DNA of 43,381 bases from Bacteroidales bacterium (GTDB lineage Bacteria > Bacteroidota > Bacteroidia > Bacteroidales > VadinHA17), in assembly GCA_012513795.1 (NCBI GenBank), contig JAAZBN010000239.1:1-43381 (forward strand), read 5' to 3'. The notes under the pieces are model-generated. The model did no database searches. It had not been told where the DNA came from and saw nothing but the letters and a program-made list of their open reading frames with translations. Shown piece after piece: positions 27,584 to 35,795 of the stretch (position 1 is the stretch's first letter; the number at the start of each line of letters is the position of its first letter). The translations under genes were made by a program, and so were the position numbers.

Positions 27584-28708
27584 ATGAAGAATATAGAACT
27601 ACTTTTGCTGGCCGGGTTTTTAAGCATATCGGCAGTTGGTTGTGCCCAGAACAATAGCATCAGTCAGGCAGCGACGGGCAATACAAATACCTTCAGCTAT
27701 ACAAATCCCATTACCAGAGATACTGCAATATCGATGCGTGATCATTTTATCATAAAGGTCGGTGACAAATGGTATGCTACCGGGACGTCAAATCCTGTAT
27801 GGACAGGATCCAACCCGGGAGTCAGGCTTCTGGTTTCGGATGATCTTATCCATTGGAAACAACATTCATGGCTCATAGAGGCCGGCAAGTTACCTGAGGA
27901 CTGTCCATATAACGGCAGGTTCTGGGCTCCTGAAATCCATTACATTCAAGGGAAATACTGGCTTACAATAAATAGTGGCAAAGTAACCGTGGAAGATCCA
28001 AAAGGAATGAGCACACACAGTGTCTGGCTGTTTTCGTCGGATGAGGTTACCGGTCCTTATAACCTTGTCAATGGGCCGCTCACTTCGCAATACAACAACG
28101 ACGCGACCCTTTTTGAAGACGAGGATGGACAGGTTTACTTCTACTGTAGTGGAAATGGGCTCTTTCAGGCTAAAATTGATCTGAAGAGTGGTAAACTTAC
28201 CACACCGATAGAAAAGTTTTTGGATAAAAGGCAACCCGGCTGGCCAGAATGGATGGTGGGTGGAATTGAGGGTCCTTTTGTAATAAAGCGTGACGGTACT
28301 TATTTTATGTTTTTTTCAACCTGGACGCGCGGATATGAAGTTGGCTTGTTAAAATCAGAAAATCCGTTGGGACCATGGGAACTTGTATCGGGTCAGCCAA
28401 TATTTGGTACCCGAAAAAAAGGTTACAGGCCTGAACTGGCAGTGGGTGGAGGGTATGATCATTTGATATTTCAGGACACTGAAGACCCCTACTGCGAAAC
28501 CGGACACAATGCTCTGTTTGAAGGACCGGATGGCAATATCTGGAGTTCCTGCCATTATATGATGTATGAAAAAAGACCTTATCCATATAGTCAAACATTG
28601 GAGCCCTGGGAGTTAACCCCCCAAATGGGATACGAACCGGTCTTCTATGAAAATGGAAGGTTCTATATTTCAGGCCCTACCTGGACAGAGCAAATAGTAA
28701 ATTATTAA
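27584..28708 (+). CDS. GH43 beta-xylosidase/alpha-L-arabinofuranosidase, lipoprotein
   Basis: 374 residues, five-bladed propeller of GH43. The lipoprotein signal ends at Cys20 (SISAVGC). Catalytic acids are Asp53 (MRDHFII, base), Asp173 (NNDATLFEDEDG, pKa modulator) and Glu229 (GGIEGPFVIKRDG, acid). FWAPEIHYIQGKYWLT is another family mark. No additional C-terminal beta-sandwich is present. It lies 81 bases after the activation-domain gene and converges on a minus-strand relic. Substrate within GH43 cannot be settled; arabinose side-chain removal suits the locus. Confidence 0.92.
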   Translation: MKNIELLLLAGFLSISAVGCAQNNSISQAATGNTNTFSYTNPITRDTAISMRDHFIIKVGDKWYATGTSNPVWTGSNPGVRLLVSDDLIHWKQHSWLIEAGKLPEDCPYNGRFWAPEIHYIQGKYWLTINSGKVTVEDPKGMSTHSVWLFSSDEVTGPYNLVNGPLTSQYNNDATLFEDEDGQVYFYCSGNGLFQAKIDLKSGKLTTPIEKFLDKRQPGWPEWMVGGIEGPFVIKRDGTYFMFFSTWTRGYEVGLLKSENPLGPWELVSGQPIFGTRKKGYRPELAVGGGYDHLIFQDTEDPYCETGHNALFEGPDGNIWSSCHYMMYEKRPYPYSQTLEPWELTPQMGYEPVFYENGRFYISGPTWTEQIVNY

Positions 28709-28716
28709 CTTGCTTC

Positions 28717-29178
28717 TTAATTTCTCCAGCACCCTGCAATCTGGCCCCATCGCAATCCCAACCTGCCAGGTCGGGACTTAACGCCCGGCCCGCTATCGCC
28801 TGTTATCAGTCCGGAACAGAGCCATACATCGCCTATCGGTATATCATTAATTGTAAGCTTGTTGGTGGCCTCAATTGTCATTGTATACGGTTCGCCTGCC
28901 GGTACCGGAGGCAGTTTAACAAGCCATTCGCCGGAAGCATCAGCAGTGGTGCTATAACGGGTTCCCATAAATTCAAGGGTAATGCTCTCACCGGGTGAAG
29001 CCCAGCCCCATGTTTTCAATTCTGCATCACGCTGGAGCACAATGCCATCACTTTTTAGCCGGGGCAGCCTCACCTGACCGTTCATGGGAAGGATGAAGAA
29101 AATTGCCAGCAATGTCGCGGAGAGGATATGAATTTTTGTTTTAATGGTCGTGGGTGTGTGGGTATTCGGGTTATACAT
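28717..29178 (-). pseudogene. Sialate O-acetylesterase (SGNH) N-terminal fragment
   Basis: 153 codons: a signal peptide followed by the N-terminal beta-domain of sialate O-acetylesterase-like proteins (RLPRLKSDGIVLQRD, LKTWGWASPGESITLEFMG, SGEWLVKLPPVPAGEPYTMTIEA, INDIPIGDVWLCSG). Homologs continue with QSNME, which holds the nucleophile Ser, and run several hundred residues more. Here the match ends exactly at CSG and is replaced by 30 unrelated residues. Other frames past the break were not recognisable. It is probably a non-functional remnant of an acetyl-xylan esterase-like gene. Confidence 0.8.
28756..28776. repeat. REP-like small palindrome at the relic junction
   Basis: TCCCAACCTGCCAGGTCGGGA is a 21-base hairpin whose arms have one mismatch. 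It lies within the unrelated tail of the esterase fragment, close to the point where homology stops. Only one copy was noticed in the window. Confidence 0.4.
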
Positions 29179-29251
29179 TTCTTTATTCCCCCGAGAGCCT
29201 GCGGGTATCGGGGCCGGCTCGACGGGGATAGTTGGGTTTTGTTGTCCGTTC

Positions 29252-29329
29252 TACAATTCTTGACCCTCTACGAGGGTCATTAATGACTTCTGTCCCGCAG
29301 ATATACAATTCTTCAAGCTCTACGAGCTT
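29252..29329. repeat. Two related hairpins, each after TACAATTCTT (REP-like)
   Basis: Two modules share the 10-mer TACAATTCTT (29252-29261 and 29304-29313), each followed by a perfect hairpin with loop TAC: TGACCCTC-TAC-GAGGGTCA (29261-29279) and AAGCTC-TAC-GAGCTT (29315-29329). The stems differ in sequence but keep CTC-TAC-GAG around the loop. The arrangement resembles REP/BIME-type intergenic elements. Confidence 0.6.
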
Positions 29330-29343
29330 TCGCCGTTACACTC

Positions 29344-29385
29344 TTGCCTCTTGCCTCCTGCCTCTTGCCTCCTGCCTCTTGCCTC
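29344..29385. repeat. Six tandem copies of the heptamer YTGCCTC
   Basis: Six exact-length units (TTGCCTC or CTGCCTC) run without interruption and end in the first base of the GH115 stop codon (29385-29387 on the minus strand). Units 2-3 and 4-5 repeat as a 14-mer. Copy number may vary between strains. Confidence 0.9.
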
Positions 29386-32342
29386 TACTGCCCGCAATAG
29401 CTCTCCGGCGGGCCGAGATATGATGGTCGCAGTCCACCTGTGTTCACAATTATCTTTTCGAGTACTATTCCCGGGTCAATCATCCACACCTTCAGGGTAT
29501 GGTAGCCGGGTTCAGTAACAGTGATTTTTCCTGTAACGTACCGTGTACTGTTACGGACTGTCTCTTCCCATTCCCTGTTGAAGTTCTCGGCATTGAAACC
29601 CGCGGGAACGACGGTGATAAGTTGAGGTTCACCGTCATCAACAGAGAGACCGATTTTAAAGTCCCTGTCAGGCAGGAAGTTGAGTGAGGGAGCCATGTGC
29701 AGCACTGCTTCAAACTCACCTGTGGAGAAGAGATACATTTTATAGTCAAGCACTGGTGAATCTTTACCTGGCACTGCAGGAGGGGCATCGGTCACCGCCG
29801 AGGCACGCATGCCCGAGCGGGTTCTGCCATAGTCCTCAATGCACTGCCATTGCCGGTTCTCAGTATCATTGCTGGCAGAATAACTTTCCGCCTCCATTGA
29901 TACATATCCGTCTGCCTCAACAAAACCTTCAACAGTGCCGGGGTCAGGAGTTACGGGCCGGAAGGCTGTTATTCCTATTTGCGTCTCACTGCCTGCCGCA
30001 GTGACAGTAACATATCCTTCGTTAAGTTCATGGGTCAGCTCATCCCAATTAACGGATACCTCCACTCTTTGCTGGTCAGTAATGGTTCCGGAGGTTTTGC
30101 TTATAATGATCCATGGCTTGCCCGGTTCAACATTGTATTCAAAAGGCTCGGTGCCGCGGTTAAAGATCTCAAAATATCTTGTCTGTTTATTGAAAACATC
30201 AAACGGGGGCAGAAGGGGAGACGTCTCTGATCCCGGCCATGCTTCCAAAGACCCTTCCACTGCCACGGCAGGCGATGTGCCCGGAGCTGTTTCAGGGCGC
30301 TTTAGCTTTATATGACGGAGGCTGTTCTCCGGCGGATCATTCCAGGCAATGTATCCAAGGTGAGCCTGGTCCATAAAGTGCTTCCACCTGCCTCCGGCAT
30401 AGACACGGTTGTAGTAACCCATGAGTGCCGTGTCTGTCCTGAAGAGCTCTTCGGTGCGGTCAGCCATTTCCCCGGTTGCTGACCTCCCCTGGGAGGCATA
30501 GAGAGCATTCTTTCCTGCCGTGAAATAGAGTTCATTTACCACGGCGCAGGCCTTGACCGGGAAGAAGACCAGATGGAAGTATGCATCCTTCATCTCCTCC
30601 GGAATCTGTTTGCCAATAGCTTCCGCCTTGGCAACCAGGCTTTTGTATTCTTCAACAATCCTTTCTGCCTCGTTGTAGTTCACCAGGCTGTAGGTGTCAG
30701 GCCGCAGCAGTTCCGGCTTGCGGCGCCCGTTGAACCGGGTGTATTCTCTTATTATCTCAGCTATTTCGGCTGCATGTTCCGGTCCGAAAATAGCAGCTGC
30801 CCACTGCCGGGTCCAGGAAGCCATGTCATCACTGCCGAGTGCGCTGGTATTCCATCCGAGGTTCAGGAAGTACTCAATCGGGATCTCATATCCCCTGAAG
30901 TGTCCCACATTTACAATCCATATCCTGTCGGCGCCATACTGTTTGGCCAGTGACATCTGGTCCCAGATCTTCGGAATGGGGCTGGTGTTGATCCACTGGT
31001 AGCTTCGTGGCCCGCCGTGATAATCAAAATGGTAGTAAACCCCTGCTCCCCCGCTGCGTTTTCTCTCTTCGGCTGTTGGAAGGCGACGCACATTACCCCA
31101 GTTGTCCTCTGCCCAGAGCAGAGTCACATCGTCAGGCACCCTCATCCCCTCATAATAGTAATCCTGTACCTCCTTATAGAGACACCACATCTGCGGTACT
31201 TCAGTCACATCAGGATTTATCTCCTCAGAAATCATTTCGCGCTGCACCTTCACGATCTTTTCCAGCCTGGCGATATTGGCTGCCGGTCCGCCCGGTCCCA
31301 TCTCCGTATCATCGGCTCCACGCAATCCGATCGTTACAATACTCTCATAATCACGGTTACGACGTATCCCGTCACGCCAGAACTTTACAAGGGTGTCTTC
31401 GTGATGAGTCCAGCTCCAGCTTCCCAGGGTTTTCTGGTAACGACGGTCCCACTCCTTCTGCGCCCTGATCATCGGTTCCTGGTGTGAGGTGCCCATAACG
31501 ATGCCATACTCATCGGCCAGTGCCGCGTTGCGGGGATCATCCTCGTTGAAGGCATTGTTCCACATTGCGGGCCAGAGATAGTTGGCTTTAAGCCTGAGCA
31601 GCACCTCGAAGATCCTGGAGTAGAATTCACTGCCATAGTTTGCCACACCTGGAGGAACAGGAGGGTTTACTGAGGGTGTCACATCGCCGTATCTGTAGGC
31701 GACCCATCTTGTCAGTGCCGGGTACTCATCGTTAAGGAAGATGCCCCGGTATTTTACCGAAGGTTCGCCCCATACGTAACGGCCGGGATTAACATAGAGT
31801 TCACTGCTCTTCCGGGCCGGCACGTCGGCCCACCAGTACCAGGGTGAGATGCCTGCCTGCCTTGAGATCTCATATATCCCATAGATTGTGCCCCGCTTGT
31901 CGCTCCCTGCTATCACCAGGGCTCTCTTCACTCCGGGGAAAGGCTTTTCAACAGTCTGGATAAGAAATGATTCCCATTTACCCCGGATATCAGTTACATC
32001 TATCCTCCCCTTGCTTATCAGCCGGTCAATCAGTGCACTCCTGCCTATAGTGCCGGCAATCACAATAACTTCAGAACGTACTGCTTTTGAGGATGATATC
32101 ATTACAGGTCTGACTCCGGTAACCATCTCCAGGTCATTCTGAAGGTCACTGAGAGCCCTGACTACGCCTTGCCATTCTCCGGGACTGACACATAGCGTGG
32201 CGGCCCTGCCAGAAGCAACCAATGGGAGTGATCCGGTCATGTCCGTACCGGTAACGATCCGATTATCTTCCCCGGGCATACCGGCAAGGGGCAGGCAGCA
32301 GAAGGAAGCGGTAATGAAAAGTATGGAGATTAACCTGGGCAT
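29385..32342 (-). CDS. GH115 xylan alpha-1,2-glucuronidase
   Basis: 985 residues with a signal peptide (SILFITASFCCLPLAG). Family 115 is evident from YRGIFLNDEYPAL, ANYLWPAMWNNAFNEDDPRN, EYGIVMGTSHQEPMIRAQ, IVTIGLRGADDTEM, LLWAEDNWGNVRRLP and GGAGVYYHFDYHGGPRSYQW, and the C-terminal beta-sandwich domains (EADGYVSMEAESYSA). GH115 enzymes remove (4-O-methyl)glucuronate from internal xylose units of polymer or oligomer, unlike GH67, which needs a terminal one. GH30 lies 21 bases upstream on the same strand. The stop codon touches a heptamer repeat. Confidence 0.95.
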   Translation of the reverse strand: MPRLISILFITASFCCLPLAGMPGEDNRIVTGTDMTGSLPLVASGRAATLCVSPGEWQGVVRALSDLQNDLEMVTGVRPVMISSSKAVRSEVIVIAGTIGRSALIDRLISKGRIDVTDIRGKWESFLIQTVEKPFPGVKRALVIAGSDKRGTIYGIYEISRQAGISPWYWWADVPARKSSELYVNPGRYVWGEPSVKYRGIFLNDEYPALTRWVAYRYGDVTPSVNPPVPPGVANYGSEFYSRIFEVLLRLKANYLWPAMWNNAFNEDDPRNAALADEYGIVMGTSHQEPMIRAQKEWDRRYQKTLGSWSWTHHEDTLVKFWRDGIRRNRDYESIVTIGLRGADDTEMGPGGPAANIARLEKIVKVQREMISEEINPDVTEVPQMWCLYKEVQDYYYEGMRVPDDVTLLWAEDNWGNVRRLPTAEERKRSGGAGVYYHFDYHGGPRSYQWINTSPIPKIWDQMSLAKQYGADRIWIVNVGHFRGYEIPIEYFLNLGWNTSALGSDDMASWTRQWAAAIFGPEHAAEIAEIIREYTRFNGRRKPELLRPDTYSLVNYNEAERIVEEYKSLVAKAEAIGKQIPEEMKDAYFHLVFFPVKACAVVNELYFTAGKNALYASQGRSATGEMADRTEELFRTDTALMGYYNRVYAGGRWKHFMDQAHLGYIAWNDPPENSLRHIKLKRPETAPGTSPAVAVEGSLEAWPGSETSPLLPPFDVFNKQTRYFEIFNRGTEPFEYNVEPGKPWIIISKTSGTITDQQRVEVSVNWDELTHELNEGYVTVTAAGSETQIGITAFRPVTPDPGTVEGFVEADGYVSMEAESYSASNDTENRQWQCIEDYGRTRSGMRASAVTDAPPAVPGKDSPVLDYKMYLFSTGEFEAVLHMAPSLNFLPDRDFKIGLSVDDGEPQLITVVPAGFNAENFNREWEETVRNSTRYVTGKITVTEPGYHTLKVWMIDPGIVLEKIIVNTGGLRPSYLGPPESYCGQ

Positions 32343-32363
32343 AACGGGGATGTTATTTGAGTT

Positions 32364-33752
32364 TTAGATTTCCAGTACTACTGTCGTAATTGAGAACGGC
32401 TTCAATACAAGATACTTATCCTCGCCTATTGTTTCTATTGGTTCGTAGAATGAAGAAGCTTCAGTCTGAGCGGCACTTATTGAACTTATGGTCTTGCCAG
32501 TAACGCTGAACTTGAAATTAGCTTCATCGTTATATGGATTGACGGCAACTACGGTTATTTTACTGCCGGCAGGATCCATGAAGGCGGAAATGGGCATCGT
32601 GGGAAGTCCGGTATCTATCTTTACCCGTACATATCCTTTGTCGATCTCTTTTGAGAAATGTTTCATCACATAGTAAAAGGGCGTAAGAGAGTATGTGCCC
32701 GAACTGCCAAGTTTGATCATTGAATGATCATCTCCGTCGTGCCAGGCCATCAGCCAGTAGAGATAACCCGCGGCGTTGGCTTCATTCAGGTTCTGAATGA
32801 TGAACCACGCGGTATTGAGCCAGGTGAAGTTTGAATACTCAGTCATGATACAGGGCTTGTTGCCAAAATTATCACGTATCATGTTGAGGTCTGATTTTGT
32901 CTGGACTACCAATGTTCCGGCATTGTAATTATACGTATGGTAGGCATAGGCTGCCAGGTTAGGGTTACTTTTAAGAGGGTTTGAGAAAACGGTGAAGGTA
33001 TTGCCGCCCAGTTTGCTGCTGAAACCTATGTTTTCAGCCTCGGGACCGATCATCTTCGGCGGATTTGTCCGTGTGCTGATCTTGTTGTAAACAGCGTCGA
33101 AGGCTGCATCATACCCGGGGAATTCCGTTGTTTCTGCGGGCCGCCACTCACACGTCTCCCAGTCGGGTGTGACCCATCCGGGTTCATTCTGAATGCTTAT
33201 GTAATCAGGCTGGAAAGTAAGGTTGTCAAGCATGTCATTCCAGTATCCTGCAAAAGCGTCATACATGAAGACTCCGTTATCTTTCCTGAGGGTTCCCTCG
33301 CGCAGATTGCCGTTGCTCTTCAGTGCCGAGGGAGGGGTCCAGGAGCTGACCAGTATCTGAATGGCGGGATTATACTGCCTGGCAATGGAGCTGAGTTCGC
33401 CGGTGACAGTCCAGAGTGTTCTGATTGATGCGTTCTCCATGACATTCGGGCTTTTCACATCCGGATAGCCATTGGGATAGTAGTTGTTCTTGAACCTGAT
33501 CATGTCCGTCCCCAGGTCTTCGAATAGCAGCTGACAGATGTCGTTTTTCGAGGGGCTGATTATTATCCTGTCGGCATACCATGTCAGTGATCCTCCGAAT
33601 CCGATCATCTCCTGGTATTGCACGGCAGGATCAACTATGGCATTCACTATTACCGGGACAATATCCGGCTCCTCAGGTCCTTCAGGATCACCGCATGACT
33701 GGCACAACAGAATCATTCCTGCTGAAATTGCATAGACTATCAGTATTTTCAT
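32364..33752 (-). CDS. GH30 endoxylanase (glucuronoxylanase-like), lipoprotein
   Basis: A (beta/alpha)8 barrel plus side beta-domain of GH30, about 462 residues from the start used. The lipobox LLCQSCG and the start at 33752 (MKILIVYAISAG) give a normal lipoprotein signal; the frame can also open at 33767. Motifs: GFGGSLTWYADR, SSWTPPSALKSNG, acid/base Glu195 in SIQNEPGW and nucleophile Glu310 in CIMTEYSN (numbering from 33767). GH30 glucuronoxylanases cut beta-1,4-xylan near glucuronate branches. Next to GH115 this role fits, but the subfamily was not proved. Confidence 0.88.
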   Translation of the reverse strand: MKILIVYAISAGMILLCQSCGDPEGPEEPDIVPVIVNAIVDPAVQYQEMIGFGGSLTWYADRIIISPSKNDICQLLFEDLGTDMIRFKNNYYPNGYPDVKSPNVMENASIRTLWTVTGELSSIARQYNPAIQILVSSWTPPSALKSNGNLREGTLRKDNGVFMYDAFAGYWNDMLDNLTFQPDYISIQNEPGWVTPDWETCEWRPAETTEFPGYDAAFDAVYNKISTRTNPPKMIGPEAENIGFSSKLGGNTFTVFSNPLKSNPNLAAYAYHTYNYNAGTLVVQTKSDLNMIRDNFGNKPCIMTEYSNFTWLNTAWFIIQNLNEANAAGYLYWLMAWHDGDDHSMIKLGSSGTYSLTPFYYVMKHFSKEIDKGYVRVKIDTGLPTMPISAFMDPAGSKITVVAVNPYNDEANFKFSVTGKTISSISAAQTEASSFYEPIETIGEDKYLVLKPFSITTVVLEI

Positions 33753-33823
33753 AAAATCAGAATTCATTAAACCTATGAATCATTTCAAACAAAAGGTCCT
33801 ATAACAATCCCTGTTTCAGGGTT

Positions 33824-33989
33824 TTAAACAACGGTCAGCACCTTGTTATGCAGATCCCACTCCCTTGGCGAAGATCCTGTCATTATCCCGAAATCGCCAG
33901 GATCCAAGACAAAGGTGTTCATTCTCACCAATGTCAAGATATAAGCCTTCCGATAATTTCTCTGTATGCAGATTTACAATACGTTCCAT
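33824..33989 (-). pseudogene. Relic: HicB-like antitoxin N-terminus joined to a GH3 C-terminal end
   Basis: ATG at 33989 opens MERIVNLHTEKLSEGLYL, which strongly resembles the first 18 residues of HicB-family antitoxins. The resemblance then stops. From there a different frame of the same strand reads MNTFVLDPGDFGIMTGSSPR and ends at TAA 33824; this resembles the closing fibronectin-like segment of GH3 enzymes (PGEF..MVGSSS). No HicA toxin is nearby. The unit seems to be two deletion remnants joined. Confidence 0.55.
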
Positions 33990-34008
33990 ACTTATTTCTG
34001 CATTAAAG

Positions 34009-34016
34009 CAAAGATA
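34009..34016 (-). promoter_or_regulatory. Putative promoter box of the HicB relic
   Basis: TATCTTTG (minus strand), followed by C, fits TAnnTTTG and lies about 20 bases before the ATG at 33989. It suggests the relic kept its original promoter. No -33 TTTG was seen at the right distance. Confidence 0.45.
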
Positions 34017-34077
34017 GTGATTAATTGTCAATTTATCCCTTTTTAAAATGAACCACAACAATACTGCATCACCCATT

Positions 34078-34134
34078 CCAGGCTTTAGCCCGGGGTGCCT
34101 GCGCCTGTTATTATCACCCGGGCTCTAGCCCTGG
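34078..34134. repeat. Imperfect inverted repeat, 20-base arms
   Basis: CCAGGCTTTAGCCCGGGGTG (34078-34097) and CACCCGGGCTCTAGCCCTGG (34115-34134) pair over most of their length around a 17-base loop. The stem is GC-rich with no T run after it on either strand, so it looks more like a REP-type element than a terminator. Confidence 0.7.
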
Positions 34135-34300
34135 CTTTGATGGTAAAAAAAACGAAATATTAAAATAAAATGATAGATTTACCAAAGGTTTTCTCCGTGA
34201 AAAAGCTTTCATTTGGACCGCCTTCAATGGGTCAATTGGTTCCACGGAATGGGGTCAGATTGACAGGCGTATGTAAATCTTCAACTAATAATAAAAAAGT

Positions 34301-35776
34301 ATGAGCCTAGCTTCTCAAAAGATCACAGTGTTCGAAAAAGTAGGGTATAGCCTGGGAGACTTTGCCGCGAACCTGGTTTTCCAAACATTAATTACTTATT
34401 TGGCTTATTTCTATACAGACATTTATGGCTTGAAAAGCACCGATGCCTCAATAGTAATGTTAATTGTCGGCCTGGTTGCCGCATTTGGGTTTAATCCACT
34501 GATTGGCATATTGGCTGACAGAACCAATTCGAGATGGGGCAAATTCCGGCCCTGGATATTATTCACTGCTATTCCTCTTGGTGTTATTGCCATACTGGCC
34601 TTTTCAACGCCGGATTTTTCATACAAAGGAAAATTAATCTATGCTACTACAACTTACACTCTGTTGTTGTTGATGTATGCTTCCAGCAATCTTCCGTATG
34701 CAGCACTGAGCGGTGTCATAACCGGCGATATGGGAGAAAGAAATAGCATCTCATCTTATCGTTTCGTTGCTGTGATGTTTGCACAGTTCTTTGTACAGGT
34801 GTTCATGCTGCCGATTATTGAATATGTCGGCCATGGAGATAAAGCCGCCGGGATTGAATCAGTTATGACCTGGATGTCAGTCATTGGCACTGTAATGTTA
34901 ATTATTTCATTTCTTTCAACCAGAGAGCGTATTGTTCCGGATGTGGAACAAAAATCATCAGTTAAGGATGACCTTTCTGATCTTTCGAAAAACAGACCCT
35001 GGCTTATAATGCTTGTCTTAACCATCTTGGTGTTCGTCACTCTTGCGATGAAAGGAGGCGCTTATGTATATTATTTTAATAATTACGTGGATGAAGCTGC
35101 CCTTACCAGATTTATTCACCCGATTATTACCGGTCTGTCAGGTATAGGCATCAATTTCTTTGGATCAGACCCGGTTTCTGCAGGCTTTGGTTTATTTAAT
35201 GCAGGAGGTATAATATTTATGATTGTTGGAATATCATTATCAAAGAAGCTCGCAGATAAATACGGTAAACGTGATGTTTATAAGTATGGGTTACTTGCTG
35301 CTGCCATTTTTGTCCTGATCTTTATATTTTTCAAACCCGAGAGTGTAATCTTAATGTACACCTCGCAGATTCTGCATGGATTTACTTATGGGATTACCAT
35401 CCCGATTCTTTGGGCCATGATTGCTGATGTTGCCGACTATTCAGAATGGAAAACAAATCGCAGGGCAACTGCAATTATCTTTTCTGCCATGATGGTAGGC
35501 CTTAAGGCAGGGCTTTCAATAGGAGGTGCTCTGGTTGCGTGGATCTTAGGTTTATACGGATATATCCCTTTAGAAGGTGCGGTTGCCGGGGCAGAAATTG
35601 TTCAACCTGAAACTGTTGCTACCGGATCAAAAATGCTTGTCAGTATTTATCCAGCCATCCCCTTCCTTATAGGAGTCGGATTACTGTTTTTCTATGTTAT
35701 TGATAAAAAAATGGAAGTAAAAATTGAGTCAGACCTCAATGCCCGCAGGGAACAAGTGGTTCTTAACCGATTTTAA
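34301..35776 (+). CDS. GPH-family sugar:cation symporter (MFS)
   Basis: 491 residues with about 12 hydrophobic segments. The family signature is DRTNSRWGKFRPWILF after the second to third helix, preceded by GYSLGDFAANLVFQ at the N-terminus and followed by YAALSGVITGDMGERNSISSYRF. These mark the glycoside-pentoside-hexuronide:cation symporters (MelB/XynB group). It sits in the inner membrane and probably imports xylo-oligosaccharides, xylosides or hexuronides for the cytoplasmic enzymes coded next. It is the first gene of a five-gene plus-strand cluster; GH10 follows 19 bases later. Confidence 0.93.
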   Translation: MSLASQKITVFEKVGYSLGDFAANLVFQTLITYLAYFYTDIYGLKSTDASIVMLIVGLVAAFGFNPLIGILADRTNSRWGKFRPWILFTAIPLGVIAILAFSTPDFSYKGKLIYATTTYTLLLLMYASSNLPYAALSGVITGDMGERNSISSYRFVAVMFAQFFVQVFMLPIIEYVGHGDKAAGIESVMTWMSVIGTVMLIISFLSTRERIVPDVEQKSSVKDDLSDLSKNRPWLIMLVLTILVFVTLAMKGGAYVYYFNNYVDEAALTRFIHPIITGLSGIGINFFGSDPVSAGFGLFNAGGIIFMIVGISLSKKLADKYGKRDVYKYGLLAAAIFVLIFIFFKPESVILMYTSQILHGFTYGITIPILWAMIADVADYSEWKTNRRATAIIFSAMMVGLKAGLSIGGALVAWILGLYGYIPLEGAVAGAEIVQPETVATGSKMLVSIYPAIPFLIGVGLLFFYVIDKKMEVKIESDLNARREQVVLNRF

Positions 35777-35795
35777 TTAACAAAACAGAATAAAA

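Larger units (their letters stand above)
33768..34300. other. Divergent intergenic region with relics and an inverted repeat
   Basis: 533 bases between GH30 (minus) and the GPH symporter (plus). Contents: a CCCTG-TTT-CAGGG hairpin (33810-33822), a HicB/GH3 relic (33824-33989) with its own promoter box (34009-34016), and a long imperfect inverted repeat (34078-34134). The symporter's own promoter was not identified. A GGGGTCAGATTGAC string near 34254 looks like debris of a repeat or transposon end, at low confidence. Confidence 0.5.

Noticed and set aside
29344-29385. CRISPR-like array
   Set aside because: Units are 7 bases without spacers; no cas genes in the window.
34240-34275. Transposon end (GGGGTCAGATTGAC string)
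   Set aside because: No transposase, no matching opposite end and no target duplication could be found; kept only as a remark in the intergenic entry.
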